Below are positions 1 to 10,866 of a stretch of DNA of 64,000 bases, piece by piece (the first letter of the stretch is position 1; every line of letters begins with the position of its first letter). The notes under the pieces are model-generated. The model searched no databases. It was not told the origin of the DNA and saw only the letters and a list, made by a program, of their open reading frames with translations. Location: the NCBI GenBank assembly GCA_037447655.1, contig JBBHKE010002256.1:35001-99000 (forward strand), given 5' to 3'. Both the position numbers and the translations under genes were made by a program. Source of the DNA: Zygnema cylindricum (taxonomy: Eukaryota; Streptophyta; Zygnematophyceae; Zygnematales; Zygnemataceae).

Positions 1-140
1 GGTGAAGGTGGTCAAAGTTTTTGTCTGCCAGGGTGGGAGTTATTCTTGCTGAAACACAAAGGGGTCAAGGTTATCCTAGAGGCTTCGTGTGAGCTGCCTA
101 CTCTGAGGACCTATGGAGGTCTCACAGTTACATCTCAAGG
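1..140 (-). repeat. L-family LTR-like repeat, fragment cut by window edge
   Basis: The first 140 bases match the reverse complement of about 27370-27505, with the same succession of short blocks (tttttgtctgccaggg, then aacacaaaggggtca, then ttatcctagaggc). It is one copy of a repeat seen again near 24.2, 26.5, 27.4, 29.6-30.8 and 31.0 kb. No coding potential is seen. Its other end lies outside the window. Confidence 0.6.
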
Positions 141-174
141 GGCGTATAATTTGTTTATTCATATAATATGAACA

Positions 175-1190
175 AGTGAACACTACCGCAATAAAAAACT
201 TGTAACTGTTTAGATATAAGTTTTACAATGTATACAATGTCACAGTTAGTTAATATTGTAATTATTAACACATTATCACAGTTAGATATTAAAGTTGTAA
301 TATATTCAAAATAACAATTAGATATAACTGTTAATTAAGTAATAGTTTATTATAGTGTAATAATTAATTAAGTAATAGTTTATTATAGTGTAATAATTAA
401 CATAGTATAGCAGTTAGATATAATTGTTATAATTAATAAAATATAAATAAAGTTGCTATGCTTAGTAAAATAAAATATTATAGTTGTAACTAGCTGTCAT
501 ATTTAGTATAATATAACAGTTAGATATAGCTGTTATAAATACCAGAATATACCACCTACATATAGTTTTTATAATTACCATAATCTAACAGATAAATATA
601 ACTGTTTAGTTAATAAAATATAACAGTTAGATATAAATTTTATGATAAATATAACATAAAAGCTATAACTAGCTGTTATGCTTAGTATAATGCAACAACT
701 ACATATAACAACTGTTGTAATAAATAAAATATAACAGTTATAACTAGCTTTCTTTTTTAGTAAAATATAATAGTTAATTATAGCTGTTATAATTTATATT
801 ATAATTTATAAAATATAACAAGTAGATAAAATATGATGTAACAATTAGATATAAGTGTTATAATTAGTGTAATAAAACAGTTATAACTAGCTGTTATAAA
901 TAATGTAATATAACAGTTAGATATAACCGTTATAATCAATAAATTAAAACAATTATGACTAGCTGTTTAGCATAACATAACAGTTAGATATAGTTGTTAT
1001 AGTATAAAAATATAACAGGTAGATATAACTACATATTTATCTACTTGTTATAATAAATATGATATAACAGTTAGATATAACTGTTATAATTAGTATAATG
1101 AAACAGTTATAACTAGCTGTAATAAATAATGTAGTATAACAGATAAATATAACCGTTATAATCAATATATTAAAACGTTTATAACTAGTT
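175..1190. repeat. AT-rich array of CAGTTA/TAACTG dyads, copy 1
   Basis: About 1 kb of very AT-rich DNA built from diverged units in which CAGTTAGATATA alternates with its near reverse complement TATAACTGTTATA. The same array, in the same order and orientation, recurs at 51005-53215; for example 1009-1190 aligns with 52926-53120, and 265-370 with 51707-51800. There is no open reading frame. The right end is cut by the copia element starting near 1193. Confidence 0.75.
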
Positions 1191-1192
1191 GT

Positions 1193-1844
1193 TGTTGGGT
1201 TATTGCCATTTTCGCGACATTTCGCGAAGCGTCATACCAACATTTGTTTGCTTGACGCGAAGTGTTGCGTCATCATACAAAAAGTACTACGTGGTTCGCG
1301 ACGGTACTTTTGATATCCGCAAACGAAATGTTCTATTTCGTTTCGCATCACTTTTTGTTTTCATGCGCAGGTGTCACATTTTACGTGTAGGTGTTTTCGT
1401 GTGACAACACGTGTTTAAGTCAACGTTTGGAGTTAGTCGTTTCGAAGGAAGAAAGCACGTGCTACTTTCTTCGTGGAAACGTACTTGCAGTGTGCACAGT
1501 CAACTAGGGACAGACTTTGTCGCTACGCTAAGTCCTGCTTGTCTTACCTTGTTGTCTCTTAGTGCAGAATAGCGAGTATATAGGCAGCAGTGTATATGTG
1601 TAGAAGATATCCTATTATATTGAATGAATTAATCAATCTATCTTAGATGATTAATCTTGGAGTAGAGACTATTTAAAGAAGAGAGAAGAGAGAGAAGAGA
1701 GATGATGTAAAGAGGCTTTGGCCAAGAACACTTATAAATCTTTTTGGCTGAATATTCCACTTGTTTATTATAAGCTTCCGCAGTGTAATGTTTTATGTTT
1801 TGTGAATATATTTTGAGTGAATATCTTTAGCTTAAGATCCTACA
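1193..1844 (+). mobile_element. 5' LTR of copia element 1
   Basis: The segment starts with TGTTGGG, where the AT array is interrupted, and ends with CTACA immediately before a tRNA-Met-type primer-binding site. The 652-bp length suits a copia LTR. The left edge rests on the TG and on the break in array homology. No matching 3' LTR was found after 4293, so no LTR pair could be compared. Confidence 0.6.
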
Positions 1845-1846
1845 TT

Positions 1847-1858
1847 TGGTATCAAAGC
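1847..1858 (+). other. Primer-binding site (initiator tRNA-Met type)
   Basis: TGGTATCAAAGC lies 3 nt after the LTR end. The usual plant copia primer site is TGGTATCAGAGC, complementary to the 3' end of initiator tRNA-Met; one base differs here. It fixes the element's orientation (+) and the LTR 3' boundary. Confidence 0.8.
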
Positions 1859-1865
1859 TAGTGCT

Positions 1866-4293
1866 TTGGAGTTAGAGAGGGAGCGCATAGGGAGGAAGAA
1901 TAATAGAAATACTCCTTTCCCCATGTCGACTTCGGAGAGAGCAAGAGAGTTCAGTTTTTCGGGATCTCAATTTGAGGAGACCCGAAATACGGAGAAAAAA
2001 TTTGAGGAAATGTTTGACACACTTATGAGATATGTAGATTCCCGTTTTCAAACTCAACCGAGTGAGAGCAAAGAAAACACTTCTTTTCCGGCTACCGATC
2101 CATTTATTGGAGGAGCTAATGAGAGTGAGAGAAAAGAGAGTATTAGGTAGGGAAAGTCGAAGTTAGAAGAAGAAGAGTCCGAGTTTGACGAAGGATTGGA
2201 AAACGAAGAAAATTATAATATGTTGGGGAAATCCGTGGCCTTTAATGGCACCAATTATGCCGTTTGGAAGAAGTTTATTTCAGGCCAACTTATTCTCAAG
2301 AAGCTTTGGAGGATTGTCAATAGAGAAGAAAAAATGCCACTCGAGAGTAAGGCACGTGCTCAATGGAGGTTGAAGGATATTGCGGCAACAACCGGTTTGA
2401 TGAAAAACTGCACTTCTTCCGTGCTTGATCATTTCCTTGCTCACGGCACGGCCCATGAGTGTTGTCAAGCACTTGAGGAGCAACATGAGAAAGGCGTTGA
2501 GAACAAGGGTCAATATGTTTATACGGACTTTATGAATTTTAAAATCAAGTCAAATGAATCGATGGATGATGACCTGAAGCTTTTCAATATTATACTCGAG
2601 CAATTAATCAACAATGGCCGAGTTATCTTGGATGCGGATAAGTTAAGCGTTTTTTTATGTTTTACCGAAGAAGCTTTCGCATCTTAAAGCTATTTTACGA
2701 GCGAAGGCGGATAACACCTTCGGATTCACCGTCAATTTTATCAAAATGTCGGAGGGAACTCCATCGGCTTCTTCAAGTGGAGGAGGAGGAGTTATCAACT
2801 CTACTACTCCCGAAACCGCGGATCTTAACTATGCCGGTGGTAGAAGAGGTGGTAGAGGAGGTGGCCCAAAAGGTGGTGGTGGCCCAAAAGGTGGTGGTGG
2901 CGGCCGAGGCAACAAGAGGGATAAAGGTCGTCCACTGAAGGTCCCTTCGGATCTTTCCAATGTGACATGCTACCGGTGTAACCGGCTTGGACATTTGTCT
3001 TCATCTTGTCCGGATAAGGATAAGCATTGTCATTTTTGCGATAAGTGGGGGCATACGAGCCCTCAATGTTATGCGAAGAGTGGAGATTCCGGAAGTGGAA
3101 GAGGAGGTAGAGGAAGTGATAGAGGCGGCCGAGGTGGCGGCCGAGGAGGAGGCCGCGGTAGTGGTCGTGGTTAGGGTAATGAAAATTACTTTGACTATGG
3201 TAATGAAACCGGTGATGAGTTTCCGGTTCTTAACCTTACCCTTGATTCAGTAAGTATTGGAGGAAATTTGGAGAAAGAGTGGATTATTGATACGGGGGCA
3301 TCTCACCATGTTTGCACGGATGCCACCTTGTTTGATGACATAAGGGAACTTACGGTTCCAAAGTTTATTACGGTTGCAAGCGGCCATGTCATTTCGGTTG
3401 GTACGGTTGGCACGGTTCGGCTTGATCTCCTTTCATGGGATAATGATGGGAAAGAGAGATCGACTGAGTGTCGTCTTCAAAATACACTTTATATTTCGGA
3501 CGGTTTGGTTAATTTGTTAAGCGTTCCACATATCCAAAAGAGTGGTGGAAGCTTACTTGCGAGAGGTGATCAATCTATCGAGATTTGGAATGAGAAGGGG
3601 AATGTAGTTGGAGAAGGAGTTGTAATATATGCGAATTACTGTCGGCTCTTATGGAGGAGGCCTACATCTAAAGTTCCCACCGAGGGAATTTCACATCAAA
3701 TTTCGGAGTTGAAAGGTGATCTTACCTTATGGCATCATCTGATGTGTCACACATCCGAGGTAAGTTTGAAGAAGATGATTCGTCATTCTTCGATGAGGGG
3801 TTTGGACCTTGCATCCGGTGAGAAGGTGAACGGGTGCGGAGGATGTAGCAAAGGACGTCAAATTCAGAATTCCCATCCGAATAAAGACATCAAGCATCGA
3901 GCTCAAAGTCCTTTGGAGGTTATCCACATCGATCTTTGTGGACACATTAAACCCGAGACAATTGGAGGTAATAAGTATATTTTGGTAATTGTTGATGACT
4001 TCTCTCGGAAGTCATAGGTGTATTTATTGAAAAAGAAATCGGATGCATTTGAAAAATTTAAAGAATGGCATGTGATGGCCGAAAGGCAAATTGATAAGAA
4101 GCTTAAGTCCATTCGTTCGGACAATGGAGGGGAGTTTGTTGTTTTTGAGGGGTATTGTAAGAAGTGGGGGATAAGGCGTCAATTCACAACGCCTTATTCT
4201 CCGGAGTCAAATGGAGTGGCCGAGAGGAAAATGGTCCATGCGATGGTCCATAGCTCCGGACGAGAGATGTTTTTGTGGGGAGATGTGTTGTAA
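1866..4293 (+). pseudogene. Copia element 1: gag, protease and integrase relic
   Basis: Consecutive open stretches in shifting frames give the expected copia order. The N-terminus is at 1866-2150. A gag domain at 2196-2687 has the start ...GKSVAFNGTNYAVWKK. Two CCHC zinc knuckles at about 2965-3075 (CYRCNRLGHLSSSC and CHFCDKWGHTSPQC) lie in a Gly/Arg-rich tail. The aspartic protease at 3268 on has IIDTGASHHVC. A GAG-pre-integrase His/Cys zinc domain follows at 3720-3860. The integrase core has HIDLCGHI and IRSDNGGEF and the SPESNGVAERK block at 4200-4240. At least one in-frame stop (4015) and several frameshifts break it. Homology ends near 4290, so reverse transcriptase, RNase H and the 3' LTR are missing. 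It cannot move by itself. Confidence 0.9.
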
Positions 4294-5257
4294 TTTATAA
4301 ATCTTTATTTTCAGTAAATAGGAGTAAAAGTAACTTAGAATATTTTTCTAATTAGTTTACTGTAATACTTACCTTAATTAGCGTTACAGTGACAAAAAGT
4401 ACAATAGAGTGTATTGTACTTTTACAGGGACACGTGTCGGCAAAAGAACGTATGCAGATTTTTCGGAGTGGCGTCGACAGTCAGCCACACGCGTCACGCA
4501 GTTGACGAATTGATTCACAGGATCGGACGAACGGGATCTGAACCGAGTATTGCGGAAATAAATGGTACAGTTCGACGGTACCATCGTCGATTGAATTTGT
4601 ACCAACGGACGCGATTCACCTTGGACCACAAGCTTGATTCACGAGGGACCATAAGCGTGATTCGCGTGGGACCACAAGTGACGAAGCACTCAGGTGCTTC
4701 GTACTACACGACCACATTCAGCTAGACTTTAGCGATATCGCTGACTAAGCATTTGGAACGTTTTGTGTACGGTTGGGACGTTTTGTGTACTGTTCAATAT
4801 CTTGAAATATCTGAATAACATTGTTTTGTAGTTTAGTGTAATAAAAAATAGTGTTCCATTAATCACGTTTTTAGAAAGTAATAATTAGGGTTTTGAGGTA
4901 CAATGACGTACAGGTAGGATGCTTTGTCGTTAGTCACGATAATAACCGTAGTAACGGTTACACAAATTATTATAGATCAATAGATACACACTGTGAGCAT
5001 ATAACTTAGGACTTAGCCAATTTTGTAGTATCCAATATTGGGAATATGACTTTCTAAGGGCAGTTTTTTTGGGAAATTTCCAGACATCATATCTTATGTT
5101 TTACTCAGTCATTTGGGCTGCAATTTTGGGTATTGCCAGTTTACTATATTGTCTATCACTATGGCAAATTTGAGACACATTGAATATCTAAGTCATATTT
5201 TGTGTCAGTTTAAAGTTGGCTGTTGAGTGGGTACTTTGATAGTTTCTGTTGTTTTTC
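4294..5257. other. Unassigned spacer between two copia relics
   Basis: No gene is recognised. It contains a perfect 9-bp-stem, 4-nt-loop hairpin at 4681-4702 and a short tandem repeat of about 24 bp at 4620-4685 (gggaccacaag followed by tgattc). The 300 bases before 5258 could include the LTR and leader of copia element 2, but I see no convincing primer-binding site. Confidence 0.4.
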
Positions 5258-6110
5258 ATGTCTACTTCCACTACTACTGCTGGTCCTCCTCCTACAACGG
5301 TGGTTGTAGAAAAACAGGTTATTAGCCTTTCATCAAGAATTCCTTTCTTCAATGGCCAAAAGTATGCTTACTGGGCGGCGATGGTTGAATCGTCGTTTGA
5401 AACTGCTAACTTATTAGGGGTCTTTAATGGCTCCCTTGATGAAACAGATCCATCTTGGGCAAAAAAGATTTCAATGGCAAGGAACAATCTAATTCTTTGT
5501 ATTTCAAAAAAATTGGTCATGTCTCGACTGAAAATGAAGAAGGCGAGTGAGATTTGGACATCACTAAAATCCGCTTTTGAGAAAGCGAATGTTCAGGAGG
5601 AGCAGCTGGTGGCTGGAAAAATTAGGGGATACAAATACTCGGGGGGAACTATGGTCGAGTATTGTGACAATTTTCGTGCCCTCATTGATGCTCACTCTTC
5701 TGCTGAGGGGTCATTTCCTGAGTTTCAACAACTAGCTCTGCTTATTAGAGGTCTCCCTAGGAGCATGAAGGGTGTGTATGTTCAATTAAAAAGTCATGAT
5801 AAAGCTAGCTGGTCATTTCAGTTAGCGTATAATCTTATATTGGAGGAAGAGACTAACACTAAACTCCTTGAAGGAGAAGGAAAAGTTGAAGCATTTGCCA
5901 CAGACTTTGACAAAAGAAATCAGATTAATCAGAACATGAGTCAATTTAACCAGAATCAGAATCAGTTTAATCATAGACAAAATAGGTCATCTACTACTAC
6001 TTGTTTTTATTGTTCTGAGAAGGGTCATGGATATAGGTACTGTCCTAAACTGAAGAAAGCTAATGAAACAGGTTTATACAGGCCAGGTTGGCAACGAAGC
6101 CAGTATCATA
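5258..6110 (+). pseudogene. Copia element 2: gag with one zinc knuckle
   Basis: An open frame of about 285 codons starts at the ATG at 5258; the frame is open slightly upstream, but this is the first ATG. It encodes a Ty1/copia-type gag: the N-terminal IPFFNGQKYAYWAAM block, a helical UBN2-type core, an Asn/Gln-rich linker (about residues 225-245) and a single CCHC knuckle CFYCSEKGHGYRYC (CX2CX4HX4C). Beyond 6110 the frame enters unrelated repetitive DNA. A matching protease with no gag of its own appears at 7480, which suggests the element was split. The gag frame itself is intact. Confidence 0.85.
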
Positions 6111-6114
6111 GAGG

Positions 6115-7470
6115 CTTTTGTTATGCCGCATCGTGTCGATTGCTCGCGCGCACGATATCATGTCGGCACGCGCGATATTCGGCGGGTGCGCACGATATAA
6201 TGCACGCACGCTTGGTATTTCTCACGTAAGCGCGGTTTTTTGCATACATGGGCAGTATTCCGCACGCACGCACGGTTTTGGGCACGCGCGCGCGATTTTA
6301 TGCATGCACGCGCGATTTCATGCATGCACGCACGATTTTCGCACGCATATATAAGTTTCGTTCGCACGTGCGATTTAATTCCGATTCATATTTTCAGTTT
6401 TTGTTTAAAGGTACTAATTTCGTGCGATATGTTTTATTTCGTGCGTAGGTACACGATTTTCAAAGTTGGATGCGAAACATCGTTTGGGCGACGTGACGCG
6501 ATTTCGAGTATTTCGTGCTAGACCTTTTATTTCGTGCGGTATGCTTCAATTTTTGCGTATGCACGCGATTTCAAAGTATGTACGCGGAGTATCGTTTGGA
6601 GGCGCATCGCAATTTCCGAGCGACGCTTCGATATATCTATTTATTTAATTCGCGAACCCATGTAGGTTCGCGCATACAGGTAGTTTAGGGAGGGTTTTTA
6701 CCCTCGGACGGTGGATTTTGTCAGGCGTACGGCAGACAATGTTGGCCGCCTATTGACCAGCATCTTAAGTAGTTTCATGCATGTAAAGTAGACTAGACGT
6801 AGGCTAATTTTGCTTAGGCCTATCGTAGCTCTTACTTAGCCTAATTCTCATACTTAGAGAATTTAGCTTTTGGACAAGAATTTCCTCTTGGCAGCAGAGC
6901 TTTTCTCTTGCTCTCTCTCTCACCGATTGCTCATGCTTTCTCTTTCTTATTGCTAGCTAGCTATAGTGGCTAGATAGGTTAAGAATATTTGCCTTTGTTT
7001 CTGCCTCGCTTTTAATCCACACGGCCTCGGCCAAGTCTGGAAGGTTTCCCTCCAAATTTGTTTTTTTGGCGATTGGTGGAGTGGAGGCTTGAGGTGTGGC
7101 ATCTTCTTTCAAGCTGCGCCGTTCTTCGGACAGCTGGACGGTTTTTTTGAGTGTATTTATGTGTGTGGCATTTCGGTTTTCTTTGGAAAGTGTCATTTTT
7201 GGTTAATTCCGATTTTCTTGGTTTTGGTTGGAAGTGATTATTTTGCTTCGTTGCTTTCCTTTGAGATAACTCTTGTAGAGAATACGTGGAAGACCCGAGA
7301 GCCTAGTGGCTACCTCGTGGCTTAGTAATTATTGGGTCCACTTCACTCTAGGGGAGTATTCTTCCCTTTCTTCTTTGGGTTATTGTCATTTTTATTCCTT
7401 CTCATGGTGTATATATTTTTTGACTTTTCATATTTATTTCCGTTGTTGTATATGTTTGTGAGCATGGCTT
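6115..7470. other. Sequence splitting copia element 2; degenerate GCACGCGCGATTT repeats
   Basis: From about 6130 to 6370 the DNA is a degenerate tandem series of (t)GCACGCRCGATTT-like units, thinning out to about 6620 (repeated ttTCGTGCG). The rest, 6650-7470, has no recognised content. The open frames on both strands here are byproducts of the ACGC repeats. No clear target-site duplication or terminal repeat was found. An 11-bp inverted match (TCGGACGGTGG at 6704, complement at 7845) is too short to define an element. Confidence 0.5.
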
Positions 7471-7479
7471 TGCTAGTTG

Positions 7480-7815
7480 TGATGCATGGTCGCTTGCTTG
7501 CCTCTCATGCACGACACTTTTCTGGAAATCTTTCCCGTGGAAATGCTCTTTTCTCAGCTTCTGCAACTGATGCAGATGAGTCTCTAAGCTTCAATGAGCA
7601 AGAGGAGGCGGAGCTATTTGCTATGGCGGCTGCAATAGAGGGTCCAACAGATGCAGGATGGATCATGGACACGGGAGCATCTGCCCACATGTGCTGGAAC
7701 AAAGCAGCTTTTACAACTCTGCAGCAAACATCTCCAAGGAGTATCTACTATGCTTGTGGAATAAGTGTTCCAACCTCAGCTCAGGGTGATGTATCTTTGA
7801 TGGTAAATGTGGGGG
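7480..7815 (+). pseudogene. Copia element 2: aspartic protease fragment
   Basis: The reading frame gives an acidic linker (about 7560-7650) followed by WIMDTGASAHMC, the catalytic D-T-G-A triad region of a copia protease, and then the start of the GDVSLMV strand. Homology ends near 7815 and the frame stops at 7862. In copia polyproteins this domain follows the gag zinc knuckle directly, so it probably belongs with the gag at 5258-6110. Integrase and RT are absent. Confidence 0.85.
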
Positions 7816-9269
7816 GAAATTCCCCAAGCTTTTTGGCGAAAACTTCCACCGTCCGATTTTGAATTTTTGACGCAAACGCCCATACTATCTAGTTTTGGCG
7901 AGTCTCCTCAATTGTCCTCGGGGTGAGACTTGCCAGAGACATATCTATTGGCCCACTTGGAAACAAAAAGGTATCATCCACGGGGGACGAGCGATGATGA
8001 CCTCAAAATTAGTAAAGGCCATGTGCCTTCGTACATGGCGAATTTGAGAGCGACGAAAAAATATTTGTTGCAGGATATCTCTTAATGACTATTTCCGTTC
8101 GTGGAAATGACTTTGCTTACAAAACATAATGGCAAACGATAAAAGTACAAATTTGCATTTTGAAAAGGATTTCGAAACATTTGGTACAACGAAATGACAA
8201 GATCGTACAAATTGGACATTCGCATATCGCTGCTAGATATTTAAATATGCGTTTGTCCATACATGCGCAGTTCAGATTTTTTGCTTTTCAAATCTTTTAA
8301 TATTCCCGGTCGGCTGATCAAGATCCGGTGTTGTTCCAATTGCAATCCAGCACGATAGAAATTAGTGCCTCGCTGGCACAACCTGATGGAGAAGTGATAC
8401 AAATATTTATGCTAGTAAACATGACCGTAAGATTACTGGGAACGTCTGATAGAGGTTCACCCTAAGTTTAAAAATGATGTAAATCGTACCGTGGTATTTA
8501 CACATTATTCATACAACATAAGAATTTTTCGGTGCAATATTACATTTTGAAATAATATGACAAGAAATAACTCTTACTTTTAACACATTGGCACACACCC
8601 TACATGATTTAAAGATAGGAATTGCATAACAATGCTTATATACTGTATTATACGTACAAAAGGAGTAACGTGGGCATAGTGTGTTTAGAGCATGTATAAT
8701 AAGCATTTTTTTTTGGATTTTGGATGTAAGGTTTATAAAGTATATTATCAGATACATAATTGAAAGGGCTAATAAGTAACGAGGTTTTTCTTAGGTTCTA
8801 GACCTGATTATAGAGGATTAAGGGGGAGTTAAAAACAGGTAAATCGAAGTCGTCCATTTTAGACGATTCAATAAACATAATAGCCACACTAAAATATAAT
8901 GTTGTTAATAGTTAGGACATTATAAATTCACATTCTCAACCCTTACAGTGCCTTTTCTTACCGTCATGTAACGTTTTGTCACAAATCGGATAATATTGAT
9001 ATTAGGATTTTCCAAGGAATAAAACATAGTTAAAAAGTAGGCGTTTTTATGGTAGGCCTTTGGTAGGCTCACAAAACTTGGCACAAAACTCGCGTAGAGT
9101 AGGCATACTGTATGTGTGTGCGTTGTGCACACTTTTGTATGAACGTACGAATCTGACGTATCATCATAGTACAGCGCACGCCGCCGGACGAAATTTTTAA
9201 GCGAACTGACACGGCGTATGATGACATTCCGCGGGAAAAATAACCCGGAAAAAAAAAACGCGGACGTAA
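7816..9269. other. Unassigned intergenic DNA
   Basis: No gene is recognised. The stretch has a small hairpin at 8019-8040 (GCCATGT ... ACATGGC) and a 41-codon open run at 8338-8463 without recognisable similarity. The last 30 bases lead into the E1 element on the - strand. Confidence 0.3.
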
Positions 9270-10084
9270 GTCCTATTGTAGGTTGTGTTATGGGCTTTTC
9301 ATGTGACCTTCTTAGATCGCTACTTTGATCAGAGACCGTCCGATCGTCCGAATCTTACGGTTAAAATAAAAAATACCTCAAAACTCTCGGAAAAATAAAA
9401 ATTTGTTTGAATGTTTTTCAAAATTTAGACATGATGTTTAATTCTTTATCTATCGATGTGCAACTCAACCATGTTAGTATTATTTTTCATTTTGTGACCA
9501 ATACAATATGGGTCTTAAGGCCATATTGTATGTTTTGCGTGCAATATGCATATTGTATGGGGCCTACTTTCACCTCATAGTTGTTCAAATCGCGCGATTT
9601 TTTCCTTTTTTCCGATTAAAATGTATAATTCGTGACTTTTGAATAGATCGGAAAAAAACGCGATGTATTTTTTGTCCGGTAAACTGAACGGCTAATTCAC
9701 AGAAACTGTACGGTATTTTACAATAGTTGTACGGTTTTGTACGGTAAATGTACGAATTGTGACGAAAAGATACGTTGCACTTCGTAGTACTTTCTGTCCG
9801 GTAAACTGAACAGAAAATTTACGAGAATGTACGGAATTGTACCAAAAATGTACGGACTATTACGAAAAGATACAGAAAATGTACGAAAATGGTACAAACT
9901 GCGGTATATGTGAAATTTATTTTTGTTTACATGTACGAAATAGTACGGACGAAAATTCATTAACGATTTTTACGATTTTTTCAAAAGGTTCAATGCGTTT
10001 GTTACGTATAATTAGGCCATATTGTATGTTTTGCGTACAATAGGCATATTGTATGGGCCTACTTTCACCTACTTTTGAACTATA
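9270..10084 (-). mobile_element. E1 MITE copy (reverse), left end lost, carrying an E2 copy
   Basis: Read on the - strand it begins with the E1 terminus at 10066-10084 (ATAGTTCAAAAGTAGG), then the palindrome-rich ATACAATATGCCTATTG block. It ends with the 9275-9360 segment, which matches 22200-22290 of the cleaner E1 copy (GACGGTC ... AAGCCCATAACACAAC). The outer end at about 9270 has diverged, so no target duplication can be read. An E2 element lies inside at 9576-10013. Confidence 0.65.
9576..10013 (+). mobile_element. E2 MITE copy, right end truncated
   Basis: It starts with CATAGTTGTTCAAATCGCGC, identical to the start of the complete copy at 15981, and follows that copy through the TGTACGG-rich middle to CGTATAATT. 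The last 44 bases of the complete copy, including the right terminal repeat, are missing. The flanks are unusual: a segment of about 57 bp of E1 (9518-9575) is repeated just after it (10014-10072). Confidence 0.75.
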
Positions 10085-10340
10085 GAATAAGGGATGCAAT
10101 CTGCCCATTATATGATTCTCATTATATCGGCCTTGACTTTTTACTTTTTAGGGTGCGAAACGCTATTCGAGTTGACAAGGCCTATCGATGTGTGGAAAAT
10201 ATGTCGGCGCCGTAACATCCTCGCTGTATTTGTCCTTTTCCTTGAATCCTGCCGTCAAAATATAGTACAGTACATACTGTACTCTGATACCAGCAGTGAC
10301 AAATGTATTTGGTGTCTGTTTCTGTCTTCGTAGTACGGTA

Positions 10341-10864
10341 CACCGTCAATCGCTATTAGAGTAAAGGAATAAATAGCGCAAAAACAAAATTAGTGTTATT
10401 AACACTAATCGGGATTTTTTTTTTTTGAAAGAAAATATATATACTAATTAACCCCTAACTGTATTTTGGGTTGTCCTGTATAATAAATACCCGCCCTTTC
10501 GATGTTTACAGTAATATGTGTACGCCGTCGCGCTGTTCACACGGTCGACGGATGAACACATGAGAACGTGATATTTTTCGACGAGTTTGCGTCTCTTTCT
10601 TCCAGTGCACATTCACATGTGGGCGCAATAATGTTAAGTGTATTTTTATGCTTTTATAATTCAAAAAGTACCATTTCGAACGGAGATACCCTGTCCGTAC
10701 GCCATACTATTTCCATCACAGTGTACTTCCACTATTAACGCTAATTGAAAAAAAAACCTAATTAGAATAATGGAAAAAATATAATTATGGATTGTATTTC
10801 AGTTTTTTTTTTTTTTTAAAGGGCACCGAATTGGCGTTATATACTCTAATAGCGATTGACGGTG
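10341..10864. mobile_element. M1: TA-target MITE with perfect 23-bp terminal repeats
   Basis: Both ends carry CACCGTCAATCGCTATTAG followed by AGTA, a perfect 23-bp inverted repeat. TA lies directly outside both ends (10339-10340 and 10865-10866). TA duplication is the signature of Tc1/mariner-type insertion. The 524-bp interior has no open frame but holds subterminal palindromes (ATTAGTGTTA and its complement at 10390-10410) shared with the other M copies. It is non-autonomous, and the perfect ends suggest a fairly recent insertion. Confidence 0.85.
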
Positions 10865-10866
10865 TA

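Noticed and set aside
6118-6448. Several overlapping frames rich in His/Ala/Arg
   Set aside because: They arise from ACGCGCG-type repeats that are open in all frames.
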